A stretch of 64,000 nt of DNA from Siderastrea siderea (GCA_964030785.1 OZ034975.1:17029642-17093641); one strand, 5' to 3'; positions 35,602 to 47,252 are shown, counted from the first letter of the stretch. A program made the numbers and translations. The notes: generated by a model not told the origin, from the letters alone.

Positions 35602-36224
35602 AGACTGTTTTCACAAACCCCGATTCTTGCATGCTAATAAGAATGGTTAAATGTTAATGCGAAGAGATATAAAGAACGCATGCACCAAAGTTAAAACAAT
35701 TGTTTCAAATTGTTAATTGTGCACATGCTGGTAACTGAAGCTGGTGTGTAGAAATATCTGAACGGTTTGCACAAATAACGGACAACAAGCCAGTATCCTT
35801 GTTTCACAACTCAGCTTTTTTATCGAACTGTCTATTTACGTAGGGAAAAAATTGTTCCTGTTTGAGCATGCTTTGTTACGTGTCAACAGAAATCTATCAT
35901 TTTCTATATCGATTAGTAAACTATGTTTCTACAATGCTGGGTACAAGTCTAGATCCTGTAAGCATTGGGTAACGTTTGCCCGCAACATAAGAACAGTTAA
36001 AAAAGATCATTTTCTTATAAAAAAGAGTTACGTAATCACATTTCTTTGTTGCCGTTGTCTGTTGTTCACGGTGTAAACCATTTATTCAGATATCACACAC
36101 CAGCATGTACGTAATTTAAAAATTGAAACAATGGTTTTTAACCTTGGTGCGTGCTTTCTTCATTGTTCTTCGTATTTAACGGTTTTTATCAGCATATAAG
36201 AAACGGGGTTTGTGAAATCACTCT
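35602..36224. mobile_element. 0.62-kb element with long diverged TIRs
   Basis: The outer ~180 bp on each side are inverted relatives (left TTTCACAAACCCCGATTCTT, right inverse of TTTCACAAACCCCGTTTCTT; both also share CATGCTGGTGTGTG-type blocks). The flanks rejoin to the uninterrupted sequence of units 3 and 6 (TTATTACATGATTA). A 3-4 bp duplication (ATT or ATTA) is possible. Non-coding. Confidence 0.8.
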
Positions 36225-36520
36225 ATTACATGATTAAGCCGTATTAATTTACTGAAATTAAATGAAATTCGAGTAGAAGTGACATATTACTCTTAAAATT
36301 TATGTAAGTTGTCCTTTTCTGTTATGCAAGTTCTTATGGTAAATAATCACTCATTTATTTATCCACCGCTACTGATATGAAGGTCTGCATGACAGTGCAA
36401 TTGTTTGAATGCTTGTTTCTACGCCCTGCAGCAAGCTAAGCAGACAACAAATAGTTGGCGTTGGCGCGTGAATGTTTGTTGTCCATTTTTCGTGGACTGT
36501 GGCGTTAGCAAGGTGAAATC

Positions 36521-36587
36521 ATGACCCGCAAGGTTTTTTATTTCTTCGCTATAATCACGATCCTTGTTTTCAAGACAGGAGCTGATG
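36521..36587 (+). CDS. Signal-peptide first exon, copy 4
   Basis: Open frame MTRKVFYFFAIITILVFK then TGAD and G|GTAGGT; 67 bases, phase 1. It is closest to copy 1 in the core (YFF, ITIL), so duplication order is not simply left to right. This is the intact copy nearest the LamG exon, 10.7 kb upstream on the same strand, which makes it the best candidate to be the working first exon. RNA evidence would be needed to show that. Confidence 0.65.
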
Positions 36588-38229
36588 GTAGGTGCTTTCT
36601 ACTCCCTGTGGTCGTTGTATGTCAATACACCTCTTTAGTTGCTTGTTTGTAATGCACTAATCGTGATTGATTACCGATGACTCAAGGCGTTTAGTAAACG
36701 TATTTTTAAGACGCAAAACCAGAAAAAAAACGTCTATTACAACACTACCAAAATATATATTTCAGATGCTGACTATAAAGACAGTTGAATGTGCATGTTA
36801 AAAAAGCAGTTATAAATATGTTAACTTTGCTTCTAATTGCTTGCGGAGTCTGCTCTAGTTAATATTACTAGAATTGCGTTGGACTGAAGTTACGTAAGAA
36901 TTGAATAGCCCTCTTTGATTAAAGAAATGGAAAATTACACCGTGTTGTTGATCACAGAAAGCTATAGAAAACGCCTATTTAGAAAGTTTCTCCCCATTTT
37001 GGCTTTTGTAGAGCCTAAGGTAAATTTAAGGTTATGATGCTCATGACAACGGTCCACATTCACATATATTTTCATGCACAGTCAATGTTCTATTTGGTTA
37101 AGCGAGGATTATATGTTATAGTTCCTTAATGAAAAAAAAAAAGGGAAAAAAGCTTAACACTTAACGGAACATGATTATTTAAAACCTAAATCATCTTACT
37201 TTATTAATAAATTTGTTTGTTAGGCAGTGCTAAGTATTGCATCCCACGCCTACACATCAGAAAGTTGTTTGGATTTAATGCGTCCACGTAACTGCTCTTA
37301 AAACCACCTGCATGAACTTTCCACCTCATAAAACCTAGTACGATGTGAGAATTCAGACCTGCTCGGCCTACCAATTTTCATGTTCTTAAAATGAAAAGTT
37401 GTCCTTAAATCTCTATGCCTTGTCCTCTTGTAAATAATTTTAAACTGATCCAGACTTTATCGTATTTTTTTCTCTTGAAAAAAGTGTCTTCTAGATCTGT
37501 CTAATTAAACACAAAAAATAGGCACAAAACTTTCAGTAGCAATAACCTGTTTAAGCGTGCACGCCTGGTAAAACCGACAAAAAAATGCAGTACACTTTGT
37601 CAATTTGAAGTCGGTTATTTGTAGGGTTACACTTCCTTTACATGGTTACAATCCAGATAATTAAAACTTTGGAAGGATATTGCCTTTATTTCAAGGATGT
37701 TTAGGTGTGTGCCTCTGAAATTCGTTCTTGCCTTTGGCAACTGAAACTGAAACATTTTTTTTTTGCTTCTATTTTTGTCGTTCAAATATTACTAGAGTAC
37801 TTATTGGTAGTTTAAATATAAACTCGGATTTAGTCATATTTTGAACAGTTTCGCGACTTTACAATCCTTTTGCTTTTACTTTCTATTTTCCACTTTGCGT
37901 GGTTTTCTGAAGAACACGACAAAAATTGCGCATTGGCAATTGATCTTTCGAAAACACATGGGATGTTAAGACGAAAAAAAATGCAAACAAAGCACTTCAA
38001 TAACCATTCAAAATGGCTGCCCAGGTAAAATTAAAATTGTACAAATTTGTAAGATTGCGGGTCAGAGGTTTAATCATATTAGCCGCAATCATTTTCGAAA
38101 GGTGAAAGCGATAAATACAGCAATACATTTATTCCAGTAAGAGGTTCTTGTGGCTTGTAGAATTCACACATGCCACAGGTTTCGCAGTTACACAATCTGC
38201 CGATCAGTGACACTCTGCCAGCAGCATTA

Positions 38230-40020
38230 TTAGTCTGGAACCTGTTTACGAGCAAACGACCTTTCACAGAATGATACACAGCCATTTTATTATGTTAGCC
38301 ACCATTAGCTAGATTTTTGCGTTATTTTATGAGAGAGAAATGTTGTTTGAACAGATGTTTTTAAGGGCATTTTATGTAGGTTCTGTATTAAATAATACCT
38401 CGAATTCTCCTTTTTTACAACACAGCAGAAATCGCCCAAGGGACTGTTACTTTTGTTTGTTCTTGTTTTCTTTTCTTTTTTTTTTTTTATTGTTCTGTTT
38501 CACGTTCGGTTAACGGTAGTAGGTATTCTGAGTGTTCAAAACTGTAACGAAAATACTACTAATAATAATACAAATAAAGTACCGAAATGTTGAGCGAAAG
38601 AAGCATCAAATAAATTGTTCTTGTGTCAGTTATATATTGCTTCAAATTGCACTGTACACCTAAAATGGGTATTTTACTTGTAAGGCATACCGAACATTTG
38701 ATTGACTGTTTAATTTTATTTAAGTTATTACATGATTACGCCTTCTTAACTTACTGAAGTTAAATGGAATTTTCGCAGAAGTGACATATTATTCTTGAAT
38801 TTTATGTGTTTTTCTTTTTATTGCCAGTTTTCATGGTAAATAATCACTCATTTATTTGCCTACTGCTAGTGATATGAAGGTCATGACAGTGCCGTTGTTT
38901 TAATGCTTGTTTCTGCATCCTGCAGCGAGCTTATAAAGCAGGCAACAAAACGTTGGTGTTGGCGTGTGAATGTTTGTTCACTATTTGTCGTGGACTTAGG
39001 CGTTAACAAGGTGATATCATGTTTTATAAGGTCATTCGCTTTTTAGCTGTAATCCGTCACGATCCTCGGTTTCCAGACAGGAGCTGTTGGTATGTGCTTT
39101 CTATCCCTTGTAGTCGTTGTATGTCAATAAACTTCTTTAGTTGTTTGTTTGTAATGCACTAATCATGCTTGATAACCTATGATTTAAATCGTTTAGTAAA
39201 CTATTTTTAAAACTCCAACACAGAAAAATGCCACGAAAAATGTTTCAAATGCTGACTATAACGACAATTAAATATGCATGCTAAAGATGCGGTTCAGCAT
39301 TATCTTTCTTTCAAGTTGCTTACAGAGTCTGCTTTTGAACATTTTCCTAGAATTGCGATGGACCTGAACTTTTGTAAGAATTCTATAGCCTCTTTTCGTT
39401 ATGGAATGGAAAATTATGGCAGGATGTTTAATTTGTTTATTATTATTTTGGAAGTAGTTCAAGGTTATCTTATAAAACATTTCTCCCTAGGTTGGCTTTA
39501 ATGGAGTCTAAGGCGAATTTAAGATGATAATAATAATGACGACGACACGCATTCACACAATTTTCATATTCTTTCAAATTCGCGCGATCCGTGCCCTATT
39601 TGGGTAAGGTTACGTAAGCGCAAACAGCAAGTTGTGTATTTTATAGGAAAGAAAAAAGCTTAAAACCTTACGGAATAATATTTTCTAAAACCTAAATTAC
39701 TGTGCTAATATTAACTTGTTTCCTACGCCTTCACATCAGAACGTTGTTTGGATTTCATGTTAAAGCCACCCAACTGCTCCTAAGACTACCTGCGTAAAAT
39801 CTTCCACCTTTAGAACCCGGCTTGATGCAATAATCCATACCTTCTCGGCAGCACCAATTTTCTTGCTAATGAAACATTATTTTTTACTAGCCATTAAAAT
39901 GAAAAGGTGTCACTAGATAAAACCTCGCCTTTTGCTTTGGTAAACGATTCAACCAATCCAGAATTCTTTGCTGCTTTTCCTTTGAAAATTACTCTTTTTT
40001 GAGCTGTCTAATTAAAGAAA
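38230..40020 (+). repeat. Tandem array unit 6 (degraded)
   Basis: Starts at TGGAACCTGTTTACGAGC and follows the family order with more substitutions than units 1-5. It contains the broken exon copy 5 and the ACATCAGAACGTTGTTTGGA block at about 39730. Confidence 0.7.
39019..39089 (+). pseudogene. Signal-peptide exon copy 5, frameshifted
   Basis: Aligned with copies 1-4, it starts ATGTTTTATAAGGTC (MFYKVIRFLAVI). It then carries a 4-base insertion (CGTC) that shifts the frame, so the hydrophobic core is replaced by RHDPRFPDRSC. The donor is GTATGT instead of GTAGGT. The aligned end is 71 bases from the ATG instead of 67, so it would not join in phase 1. A dead copy. Confidence 0.7.
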
Positions 40021-40265
40021 TTTTTTTTCGCACCTCGTCAGATCAGTTACCGGATCCGAATACTTTAGCGTCTATTACTGGCATACTATAAAGAAGGCTT
40101 GATAACAAACATGGCACTTGCTACTTGCTCGGCTTTAGAGCTGTTCACAGAAAATGCTTTAGCAACTGACAAAGGATCCTTCTTTTAAAGGTTCCGAAAC
40201 TGGTCTTGCGTTTATAAGTTTAAGAACAGTTCGTTTACGAACTAATCCATCGTTCTCAAACGTTC

Positions 40266-40335
40266 CTTTGATCAGCTGATGATCAAATTTTTACCTATAT
40301 AAGGCAGAATGCCTTGCGCCGGCGGTCATCGTGTT
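40266..40335 (+). promoter_or_regulatory. Candidate core promoter (TATA box)
   Basis: TATATAAGG at 40296-40304 is preceded at 40268-40286 by the inverted pair TTGATCA/TGATCAA around GCTGA. About 25-35 bases downstream is TCATCGTGTTCAAGTCATCA. This is a TATA-like layout on the strand of the LamG/EGF gene, just before the piggyBac-type MITE. No first exon follows clearly, so it could be chance or an interrupted promoter. Confidence 0.3.
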
Positions 40336-40395
40336 CAAGTCATCATACACATACAGACTGATTGTAACCTAATCGAGAAAGACAATTGGCATTAA

Positions 40396-41025
40396 CCCTA
40401 TTTTACCCGGGCTTTTCTGTAAGTTTCTGAGCCTTGGGGGACGGGGGGGGGGGGGGCGCAGTTTGTGCTCCTCGCTTATAGATCTCGAAAAGCATTAACG
40501 CTCTCGTGATGAAACTTGACACGTTATTAGCTTAGTTTAGCACGTCATTAACTTAACAAATTGGCCTTATGATGTATCAATTATGACGTGCATGACGTCA
40601 CAATGACGTCACGAACCAGCCATTTTGAATTTTGAGGCCGCCATCTTGAATCCTGAGCCTGCAAACATACAGCTGACAATGATGGCATCGCAAAAAGTAT
40701 GAATTCGTTCTAAGAAACATACTTAATCAAAACAAACACACAAAAGTAAAGGATTATTCTCTTCTTACAAACGAAGGGGAAAAAACTGGGAAACAAAAAG
40801 ACTGAAAAAAAATGAAAATAGTCAAAATACACTTCTTAGTAGACGGTTACTATGAAAACGTCAATCATCATAGACACGTCATTGACAAAGGAAAATTTTC
40901 TCTTATAAGTTTTAGGATAGGTCGCGAGATTTGGTGATTATTCGTTTAGCCGTTTAAAAGTTATATTTTCTTAAAGTCAGCGCGGGAACAATGTGCCCCC
41001 CCCCCCCCCCCCAGGCTAAATAGGG
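40396..41025. mobile_element. piggyBac-type MITE, copy 2
   Basis: Perfect TTAA on both sides (40392-40395 and 41026-41029) and inverted CCCTATTTTACCCGGGC-type ends. A G-run follows the left end and a long C-run precedes the right end. The body matches the copy at 5658 (TAGATCTCGAAAAG, ATGACGTCACAATGACGTCA, TTTGGTGATTATTCGT). Best-preserved copy in the window. Confidence 0.9.
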
Positions 41026-41029
41026 TTAA

Positions 41030-41667
41030 GTGATGTTATAATGTCGCCTGCTAAATTGTTGGCTGCCAGTTACACTTAATGATTCTAAATACTTCCAGCC
41101 AAGCGACAATCATATTAAAAAGAAACCAATTTTATGCTAACACTTGAAAGATTCGCTCTCAGGGGGAACCTTTTAATACTGATCCTTCGATCACTTATTT
41201 GCAGTTTTCATAAATAAAATAATTTTTTTCCCTTTTTTAATGATTTTTTTTAATATAGGGATCACACTTTACCCCTTCAAAGCATCTCTTGTACCAAGTT
41301 GATCTCTAAAAAGCGCGAATCGAACGTGGAAGCTGAGGACTTGAGGGATTTACCTCTGGGGATTTACTAAAGTTTTAAGATGGGATGCTGACGTAGTGCT
41401 ATGGACTTTTTTCGGTGACTACCATTCGGCAAATTAAATATTAAAGGCACCAGAGTTTGCGTCATTACCTAGGAATTTCAACCTACTAACAGCTTCAAGG
41501 GAAACATAGAAAAGAAAGAAGAAACAAAATAGCCGAACCAACAAAATGGTGTCCCAAACAGAGGAATATAGAAAGAAAAACAAAGCTTTCCTTTAATTTA
41601 CATTTTGAAATGAGTGGTATGATCTTTGCAGAGAGTAGCAATTTAAGCAATTGCTTTTTACCCGGCC
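41030..41667. other. Non-coding stretch
   Basis: No gene, repeat relative or RNA seen. A few short ORFs only. Confidence 0.4.
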
Positions 41668-41832
41668 TGATCAATCGATGGTAATCGATCATCGGAAATC
41701 CAATCGATCACTCGATAACAATCGATGACAATTAGTTAATTGCTATCGATTGCTATCGGTCAATCGATGACCAATCGATAATCACAAGCTCGAGTCCTCT
41801 AATTGCTATCGATTGTCATCGATTACAATCAC
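41668..41832. repeat. Cluster of ATCGAT palindromic sites
   Basis: Nine exact ATCGAT hexamers plus near variants (CTCGATAAC, CTATCGGTC) occur in about 165 bases, often as CAATCGATGA or CTATCGATTG, on both sides of a TAGTTAAT centre. This is far denser than the surroundings. Possible explanations are a decayed short-period foldback or a binding-site cluster for a CGATA-type factor; neither is proven. Confidence 0.8.
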
Positions 41833-41990
41833 CCCCATAAGACTTTCCTTGAATTTTTCCAAGACGCATAATCATCTAGACCTGCCGTTTTCAGTAAATG
41901 TGCATCTATCCCTAAGACTCATTTTGACATAGATTTGGTGAGAATCAGTTACTATGGTTACGAGATATGACGTCATACGTAATTAGCTTA

Positions 41991-42305
41991 GGAAGAAATT
42001 ATGGGATGCCATGCTGCCAGGGGGTTACCTCGTAACCAGCAGGTGGTCAAGCCATTTTTTAAGAAAAATTCCTGTTTTTTACCCTTTTTAGGTAAAAAAA
42101 ATGCAAAAAATGTCAACAAAAAGCGGCAGAATGTTTACTTATGTGATATTCTACATGTCCAGCATTAACAATTTCCAATTTGTCACGTTTTTTAACGATT
42201 TCTAATTTTCGGAAAAATCCAAGATGGCGGCCAATATAGTGGCCATCTTGAATGACGTAACAGGCCCCTCCCCCCCTGGCAGCATGGCATCCCATAATTT
42301 CTTCC
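41991..42305. mobile_element. 315-bp MITE with TTA duplication
   Basis: A perfect or near-perfect 34-bp TIR (GGAAGAAATTATGGGATGCC then ATGCTGCCAGGGGG) is repeated inverted at 42272-42305. TTA lies directly outside on both sides. High arm identity suggests recent activity. PIF/Harbinger-like by duplication type only. Confidence 0.92.
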
Positions 42306-44774
42306 TTATTTTGTAGAACACATCACAGGCTTTCTACTAAAGGTGAAATCTTTTCAAAATATTGTAACATAACGAAAACCCAAGGGTGGGGTGGGGGGGG
42401 GGGTTCCATCAACTCCCCCTTTGTACCACGGTGGGGGTGTGACTTAACTTGTACTTCCGAGGGTTAATAGCGCAGTTCATATATATGTCTTTTATATATT
42501 AATAACGTTAATAACGTCAATTTACATTTTGCAATGAGGTTGCGGGGTGGTTGTGTTGAGAGTTTTGTGCTATCTTCTTTCTTAGATGAGCGAACGACAA
42601 CAGTAGTCTGTTGATGACCCAAATTTGCCAGCATTTCTTTTCATTATTTTACCTGTTCGTGTACTATATTTGATACTTCTTAACATCCTTAAAATTTTTT
42701 TTTTCTGTTTTCAAAAATAGACGCAAAACTTTCGTAGACAAAATTGGTTATCTGTAGGGTTACACTTCGTTTTCATGGATACAATACGGATAGAAATGTG
42801 TGAGGGTATTGTCTTCACTTCAAGGTTTTCCTATGAAATTCCCTTCCGATGAAACTGAAACTTAAGCTTTGTTTTTGCTTTCTGTATTTGTGAATTGAAC
42901 ATTTCTAAAGTGCTTATTGGTAGCTTTAATAGTAGGCTTTAGTCATATTTTGAATTTGTCTCACTCAGTGTACAACGCTTTTGCAATAAATAAGATCTCA
43001 GCAGATAACACATCTAGGCCACCGTTTTGCTTCCTATTTTTCATCACGCATTTATCCCTAAAGAACACGACACCGATTGTGGAATGACAATTGGCCTTTT
43101 GAAAGGACATGAGATATACAACCAAAAATACAGAAAAGTATTTTAACGTTGAGAAAAAGGTGAGCGAAAGGTATATGGGGGGAGGGGGGGGGGGGGAAGC
43201 AACTTAGTGTAGGCAACTAACTTTGGTATCTACACAATATATAATAAAACGTGCCAGCAGAGTCTTCTAGAAATGTTACTGGCAGTTGTGTGCATTTGAT
43301 GGATACGGTATCACTTAACTGCAGTCATCCCACAGAAGAATCAAATAAAACAAATATCACAAAAACGCAAAGTGATCAGAAGCAAGTGATTGTCTCAAAT
43401 AGTTGTTGTTGCTGTTGTTGTTGTTGAGGCAGTTTAGCAGAAACTACCCTCCTCGTTTCGAGAAAAAAAAAAAGATAAAAAAACGCGACTGTTTAAGTTA
43501 TTTGCCACTCGAATACCATGAACTGAATAGTAAATACCATACGAGCATAAAAAAAAAAAAAAAAAAAAAAACACTGAAAGCAAAACAAAAAAAAAATATT
43601 CATTTGCTATGAGTCGCGATCGTGACCTTTTCCGAATATAAAAGAGAAGTTTTTAGGCTTTTCCAGTTGCAGTTTTCGGTGCATGTCCTAGCGGCTACCC
43701 TCCAGTTGCATAGTCTTGTTTGCGGAGTAGATAAGTCTCATCTCTTAGGCAGGTGGCTCCTAGAAAATATCGCAAATAGCACTTCACGGGATGTGACGTC
43801 GTTGGTCATATTTGATCATTAGAGAGCAACGAGAACAAAAAGGAGCAGCATTTTTCAGCGTAAATCAGCACCTACAGAACACTTCCAACTGAAAAAAAAA
43901 ATCAATTAAAAAAGCTAGTTCATTCGTTGCTGCTGCGGGTCTCTGTCTCAGCCTTCATACTTCGGAGCGGTCAAATCAAAGCAAGTAATACTGTATGTAG
44001 TGTTTTCGTTTTTTCTTGCTATTTTTCTCTATCTTGACTTTTTGGGAAGAACACGGACAAATTTTTTTATGAAAACAAGTCCATTGTATTGTCTCGACCA
44101 CCGAACGCTCTTTCATGTTTGCTATAAAAATAGACAAATTGAAGATGACACTGCAAAATTAAAATACAACCTGTTTTAACCCGGGGGCCTTTGTCTACAA
44201 AATTGTCTCGAAAGTAAAATAAAACAATACCAACGCAAGGAGGGGTTTCAATTACTATCACGGGTATATCACCGCAATAAGGTAAACTAAGACTAAGACC
44301 TGTTTACGTGCAAACGAACTTTACTTTTTTCTGAAGGATGTGTTTGCGACATAACCGTGTTAATATGCTTGTTACCATAAGCCAATTTTGGGGCTATTTT
44401 TCGTTGGTTTTCGAGACAAATTCATACGCCTTTTTTTTTCGAACAGATGTGTTTGAATGCATAGAATGCAGGATCTGAATCAACTATCACCTTGTTTCCG
44501 CTTTTTGTAATAACATAGTGGTAATCACACATTGGTGCTACTTTTGTGTTCCATCCACGTTACCAATTTTTTTTTGATTAACTATAAGCATCCGAAATGT
44601 CAATGTTGCAAAATGTAAGTTAATTTTTAACGACGATTTTCCCGCAGCCTTTGAGGGAACAGTGACAATTAATTGATATGCATCTGAAAAAAAAAATGTA
44701 TATGCAGGGGGCACTGAAATTAAAAGCTTCTGTACAGTTGCAATTCCAAGTCTATATACTCAAAATCCAATGCT

Positions 44775-46135
44775 TTTTTTCCATTTTTTTATTATTTCCT
44801 TTCACTTCACATTACAATATCAACGTTAATTACTAAAGCGTAATTAATTAATTAATTAATTAATTAATTACATATACCAAAAACCACAACAAGACTAAAC
44901 AAACAATGCGACAAAACATGTTAAAAGTCAGCCAGAAAAACTGTAATGCTGCCATTGAACGAATCGAGGTGGCAAAGTTACTAGACAAACATTAAAGACT
45001 CGCACAACAGGAAAAAACATATCCAACGTAGAGCGGAAATTAATACTACTCCCTCTGAAATTTAGTATAGCTTTCCAATACGGTCTTTCCGAAAAATAAA
45101 CACTTTGGCCATAAGATAACCAGATTAGAGCTGTAATATGAATGACAACCTAAATAATCCTTTACAAAGGAATCAATTCTCCGTCTATGTATAATTTGTC
45201 CGGCTCCGTATGACTAAAAAGGCATGCTTACCATTAATTCCTTGGGTAAGAGAGTTTCTTCCCTTGGTCTTTTCTTCGTCGGACAATTTCTCTCGAGAGA
45301 TCTGCAGCTATTCCATAGCCAGTGTCTTTCAAAACTCTGGCTTTTGAAAAAAACAAACTCTCTGTCACCGTAGCAAAGAAAGCGATCAAATATTGGTCTT
45401 GGCCGTCCATCATCATTTACTTTGCCTTCTCTGTGGACTCGCTGGAATTCGATGTTACTACTGTGTCGACTTGTAGTTTACTCTCCAAGAAAGATGTTAG
45501 GACGCTGAGTGAATCTTCCTGTTCGCCTTCTTCTTGAATTCCGTAGAAGCACAAATTTTCACGCCTAGAGTAAACTTTGGCGTATAATAATTTGTCTTCG
45601 AGAGCTTTATATAGCGTTTTACATGACTTCTTCTCGCAATTTGCTTTCACTTTTTCGTCAGCTGCGTTAAGTTCTGTTGAGCTCATTCAGGCCATCTTCC
45701 ATGTTCTTCACTTAATCTTTCGCTCCTGTTTCAGACTGATTCGCTTCAAGTTGATGGACTCGAACATCCAGCTTGTCAAATTTCTTCTCTAAACTGGAGA
45801 CAGAGGAAGTAATCTGTTCCAGTTTTTTGTCCATTTCCACTATTTGTGCGAGAATGCGATCGATTTTTCACCCAAGCTTTCCGTGGCGTCTAAAATTTCG
45901 TCAGACGAGGAATCAAGTAGTAAACAACTCTCACTCACAGAAGCTTCTTTGACCTTTTTCTCCTCAGGAAAGCGTAACTCGTAGTCTGACGCACTTGAAA
46001 CGCTTGACTCGTCTTTGTGGTTTTTCCATTTGCCGGACATAAGTCGTTTTGGCCAACATTTAGTTGTTTAAGAAACAGAAAGTGCGGAGAAGCTTGATCT
46101 ACACGTCTACTCCCTCCGCATGCCTCGATCCCCTC
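44775..46135 (-). mobile_element. ORF1-only LINE (HAL1-like half element)
   Basis: The flanks TACTCAAAATCCAATGCT (44757-44774) and TACTCAAAATGCAATGCT (46136-46153) form an 18-bp target duplication with one difference. A T-rich tail begins at the left edge, so the element is on the minus strand. It contains a decayed LINE ORF1 but no ORF2 in 1.36 kb. The target duplication shows it inserted as a unit; it is not a random truncation, because a 5'-truncated LINE would keep the 3' part, not ORF1. Half-L1 elements with only ORF1 are known in mammals (HAL1); a comparable form here is inference. Confidence 0.85.
45234..46040 (-). pseudogene. Decayed LINE ORF1
   Basis: Starting at 46040, MSGKWKNHKDESSVSS leads a Ser/Glu/Lys-rich head. 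The middle has VYSRRENLCFYGIQEEGEQE (compare YSRRENIKFENIEEE in the other LINE). Two small shifts around 45340-45430 bring in GKVNDDGRPRPIFDRFLCYG and then KARVLKDTGYGIAADL, EIVRRRKDQ. These are the conserved C-terminal blocks of L1-type ORF1 proteins. At least three frame changes make it non-functional as read. It belongs to a different subfamily from the ORF1 at 19354. Confidence 0.85.
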
Positions 46136-46153
46136 TACTCAAAATGCAATGCT

Positions 46154-47252
46154 ACCGCTCGATGGTTGTGGTAATAAGTTTTAAACTATTTTTTTAAAAA
46201 CATGTACAAACACAAAGTGATTTGTATAATACGTTACATACATTGTGCAATGAAAATTTGACCTATGTAAATAAACATCTGTCTTTATAGAGAGAAAAAT
46301 TATTATAATAAAAAAGAAATAAGTAACGAAATGTGAACAAAGTCACATGAAACAATTTGATGTGTTTTATTATAACAAAGTGAGTTGAAGTAGGCACTGG
46401 AGTCGTAAAATGATCGTTTGTCTACTTTACATGATTGTTAGTTGTAGTTTTAGGCGACTTAAGCCACCTTTACTTAATTCAAATGAAGTCGGGGTAAAAA
46501 TAACGTAATATTCTAAAATGTTATAAAAGCTGTCACTCTTGTGTCCACTTTGCTTTCATGGGATCAACGTAATTATTCTTACTAACGTTTAAGGGGAACA
46601 AACCATGGTAATACTGCATCCAAAGCACTCGTTTAGAACCGCTTTTCATTAAGGCGAAACTGTGTCGAAAATAACAAGCATCGAGCATAAAACTGCGACC
46701 GACTGCAGCCATGTTGAACTTGTCATTGAGAAATGGCGCGAACGAGATGTTGTTTTATCTAGGTATTGTCAGTCTTTTTTTTTTTCTCCACGATAGTAGC
46801 GAACATATGGAAAACGCTCAGCAATGAAAAGTCGCAGCGATCGCTTAACATTTTTGTAGCGATCGTAACGATCGTAGCGACCGTAGCGATCACATGGAAC
46901 CAGCCTTGATATTACGAAATTGGAGGACCCTTTTACTAGCTATAGAAAGGCATGAGTTTTTTGAAAGTCTAAATGAATTCTTTCCTGAGAAATCTTCATG
47001 GTTATTTGGAGGTGTGTGTGTGTGTGTGTGTGTGTGTGTTCGTAGAATGAGAGGACTGTCGTCGTTCGTGACATGTTCGTAGCTCTTCAGAAGACCATGT
47101 TTGACTTTTATATACTTTTATTAGGCCGGTAAATTATGACTTATATGTGCCAATTACAACGAGAAAATTTCTGGCATGTGGGAAAATTATATAAGTCAAG
47201 TAATCTGTTAATATACGAATATCAATTCCCTTTACTTCTTAACAAGTTCCAG
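46154..47252. other. Upstream flank of the LamG exon; simple repeats
   Basis: Apart from the end of unit 7 this stretch holds a CGATCG-rich patch (about 46826-46892, with repeated GTAGCGATCGTAACGATC-type steps) and a (GT)n run at about 47012-47039. No exon was identified. The acceptor of the LamG exon lies at its right end. Confidence 0.5.

Larger units (their letters stand above)
34640..38225 (+). repeat. Tandem array unit 5 (signal-peptide exon copy 4)
   Basis: Begins with the CAAAGTCCTGGCTCAGGCTA block at 34657 and follows the unit 1 order to the CATCAGAAAGTTGTTTGGAT block (37256) and part of the long 3' block. It is interrupted at 35602-36224 by a long-TIR element. Unit 6 starts near 38230. 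Confidence 0.8.
42700..46560 (+). repeat. Diverged array unit 7, split by an ORF1-only LINE
   Basis: Blocks at 42740-43000 (GTAGGGTTACACTTCG), 43200-43400 (GTGCCAGCAGAGTCTTC, CTGCAGTCATCCCACAG), 44130-44640 (AATTGAAGATGACACTGC, CCTGTTTACGTGCAAACGA) and 46290-46440 (AAGTAACGAAATGTGAAC) match the order of the other units at lower similarity. It is interrupted at 44775-46135. No signal-peptide exon could be recognised. It also contains A-rich low-complexity tracts (43550-43575) and (ATTA)n at about 44841-44871. Confidence 0.65.

Noticed and set aside
43403..43612. Lys-rich 69-codon ORF
   Set aside because: Composed of CTG/TTG and poly(A) low-complexity tracts.
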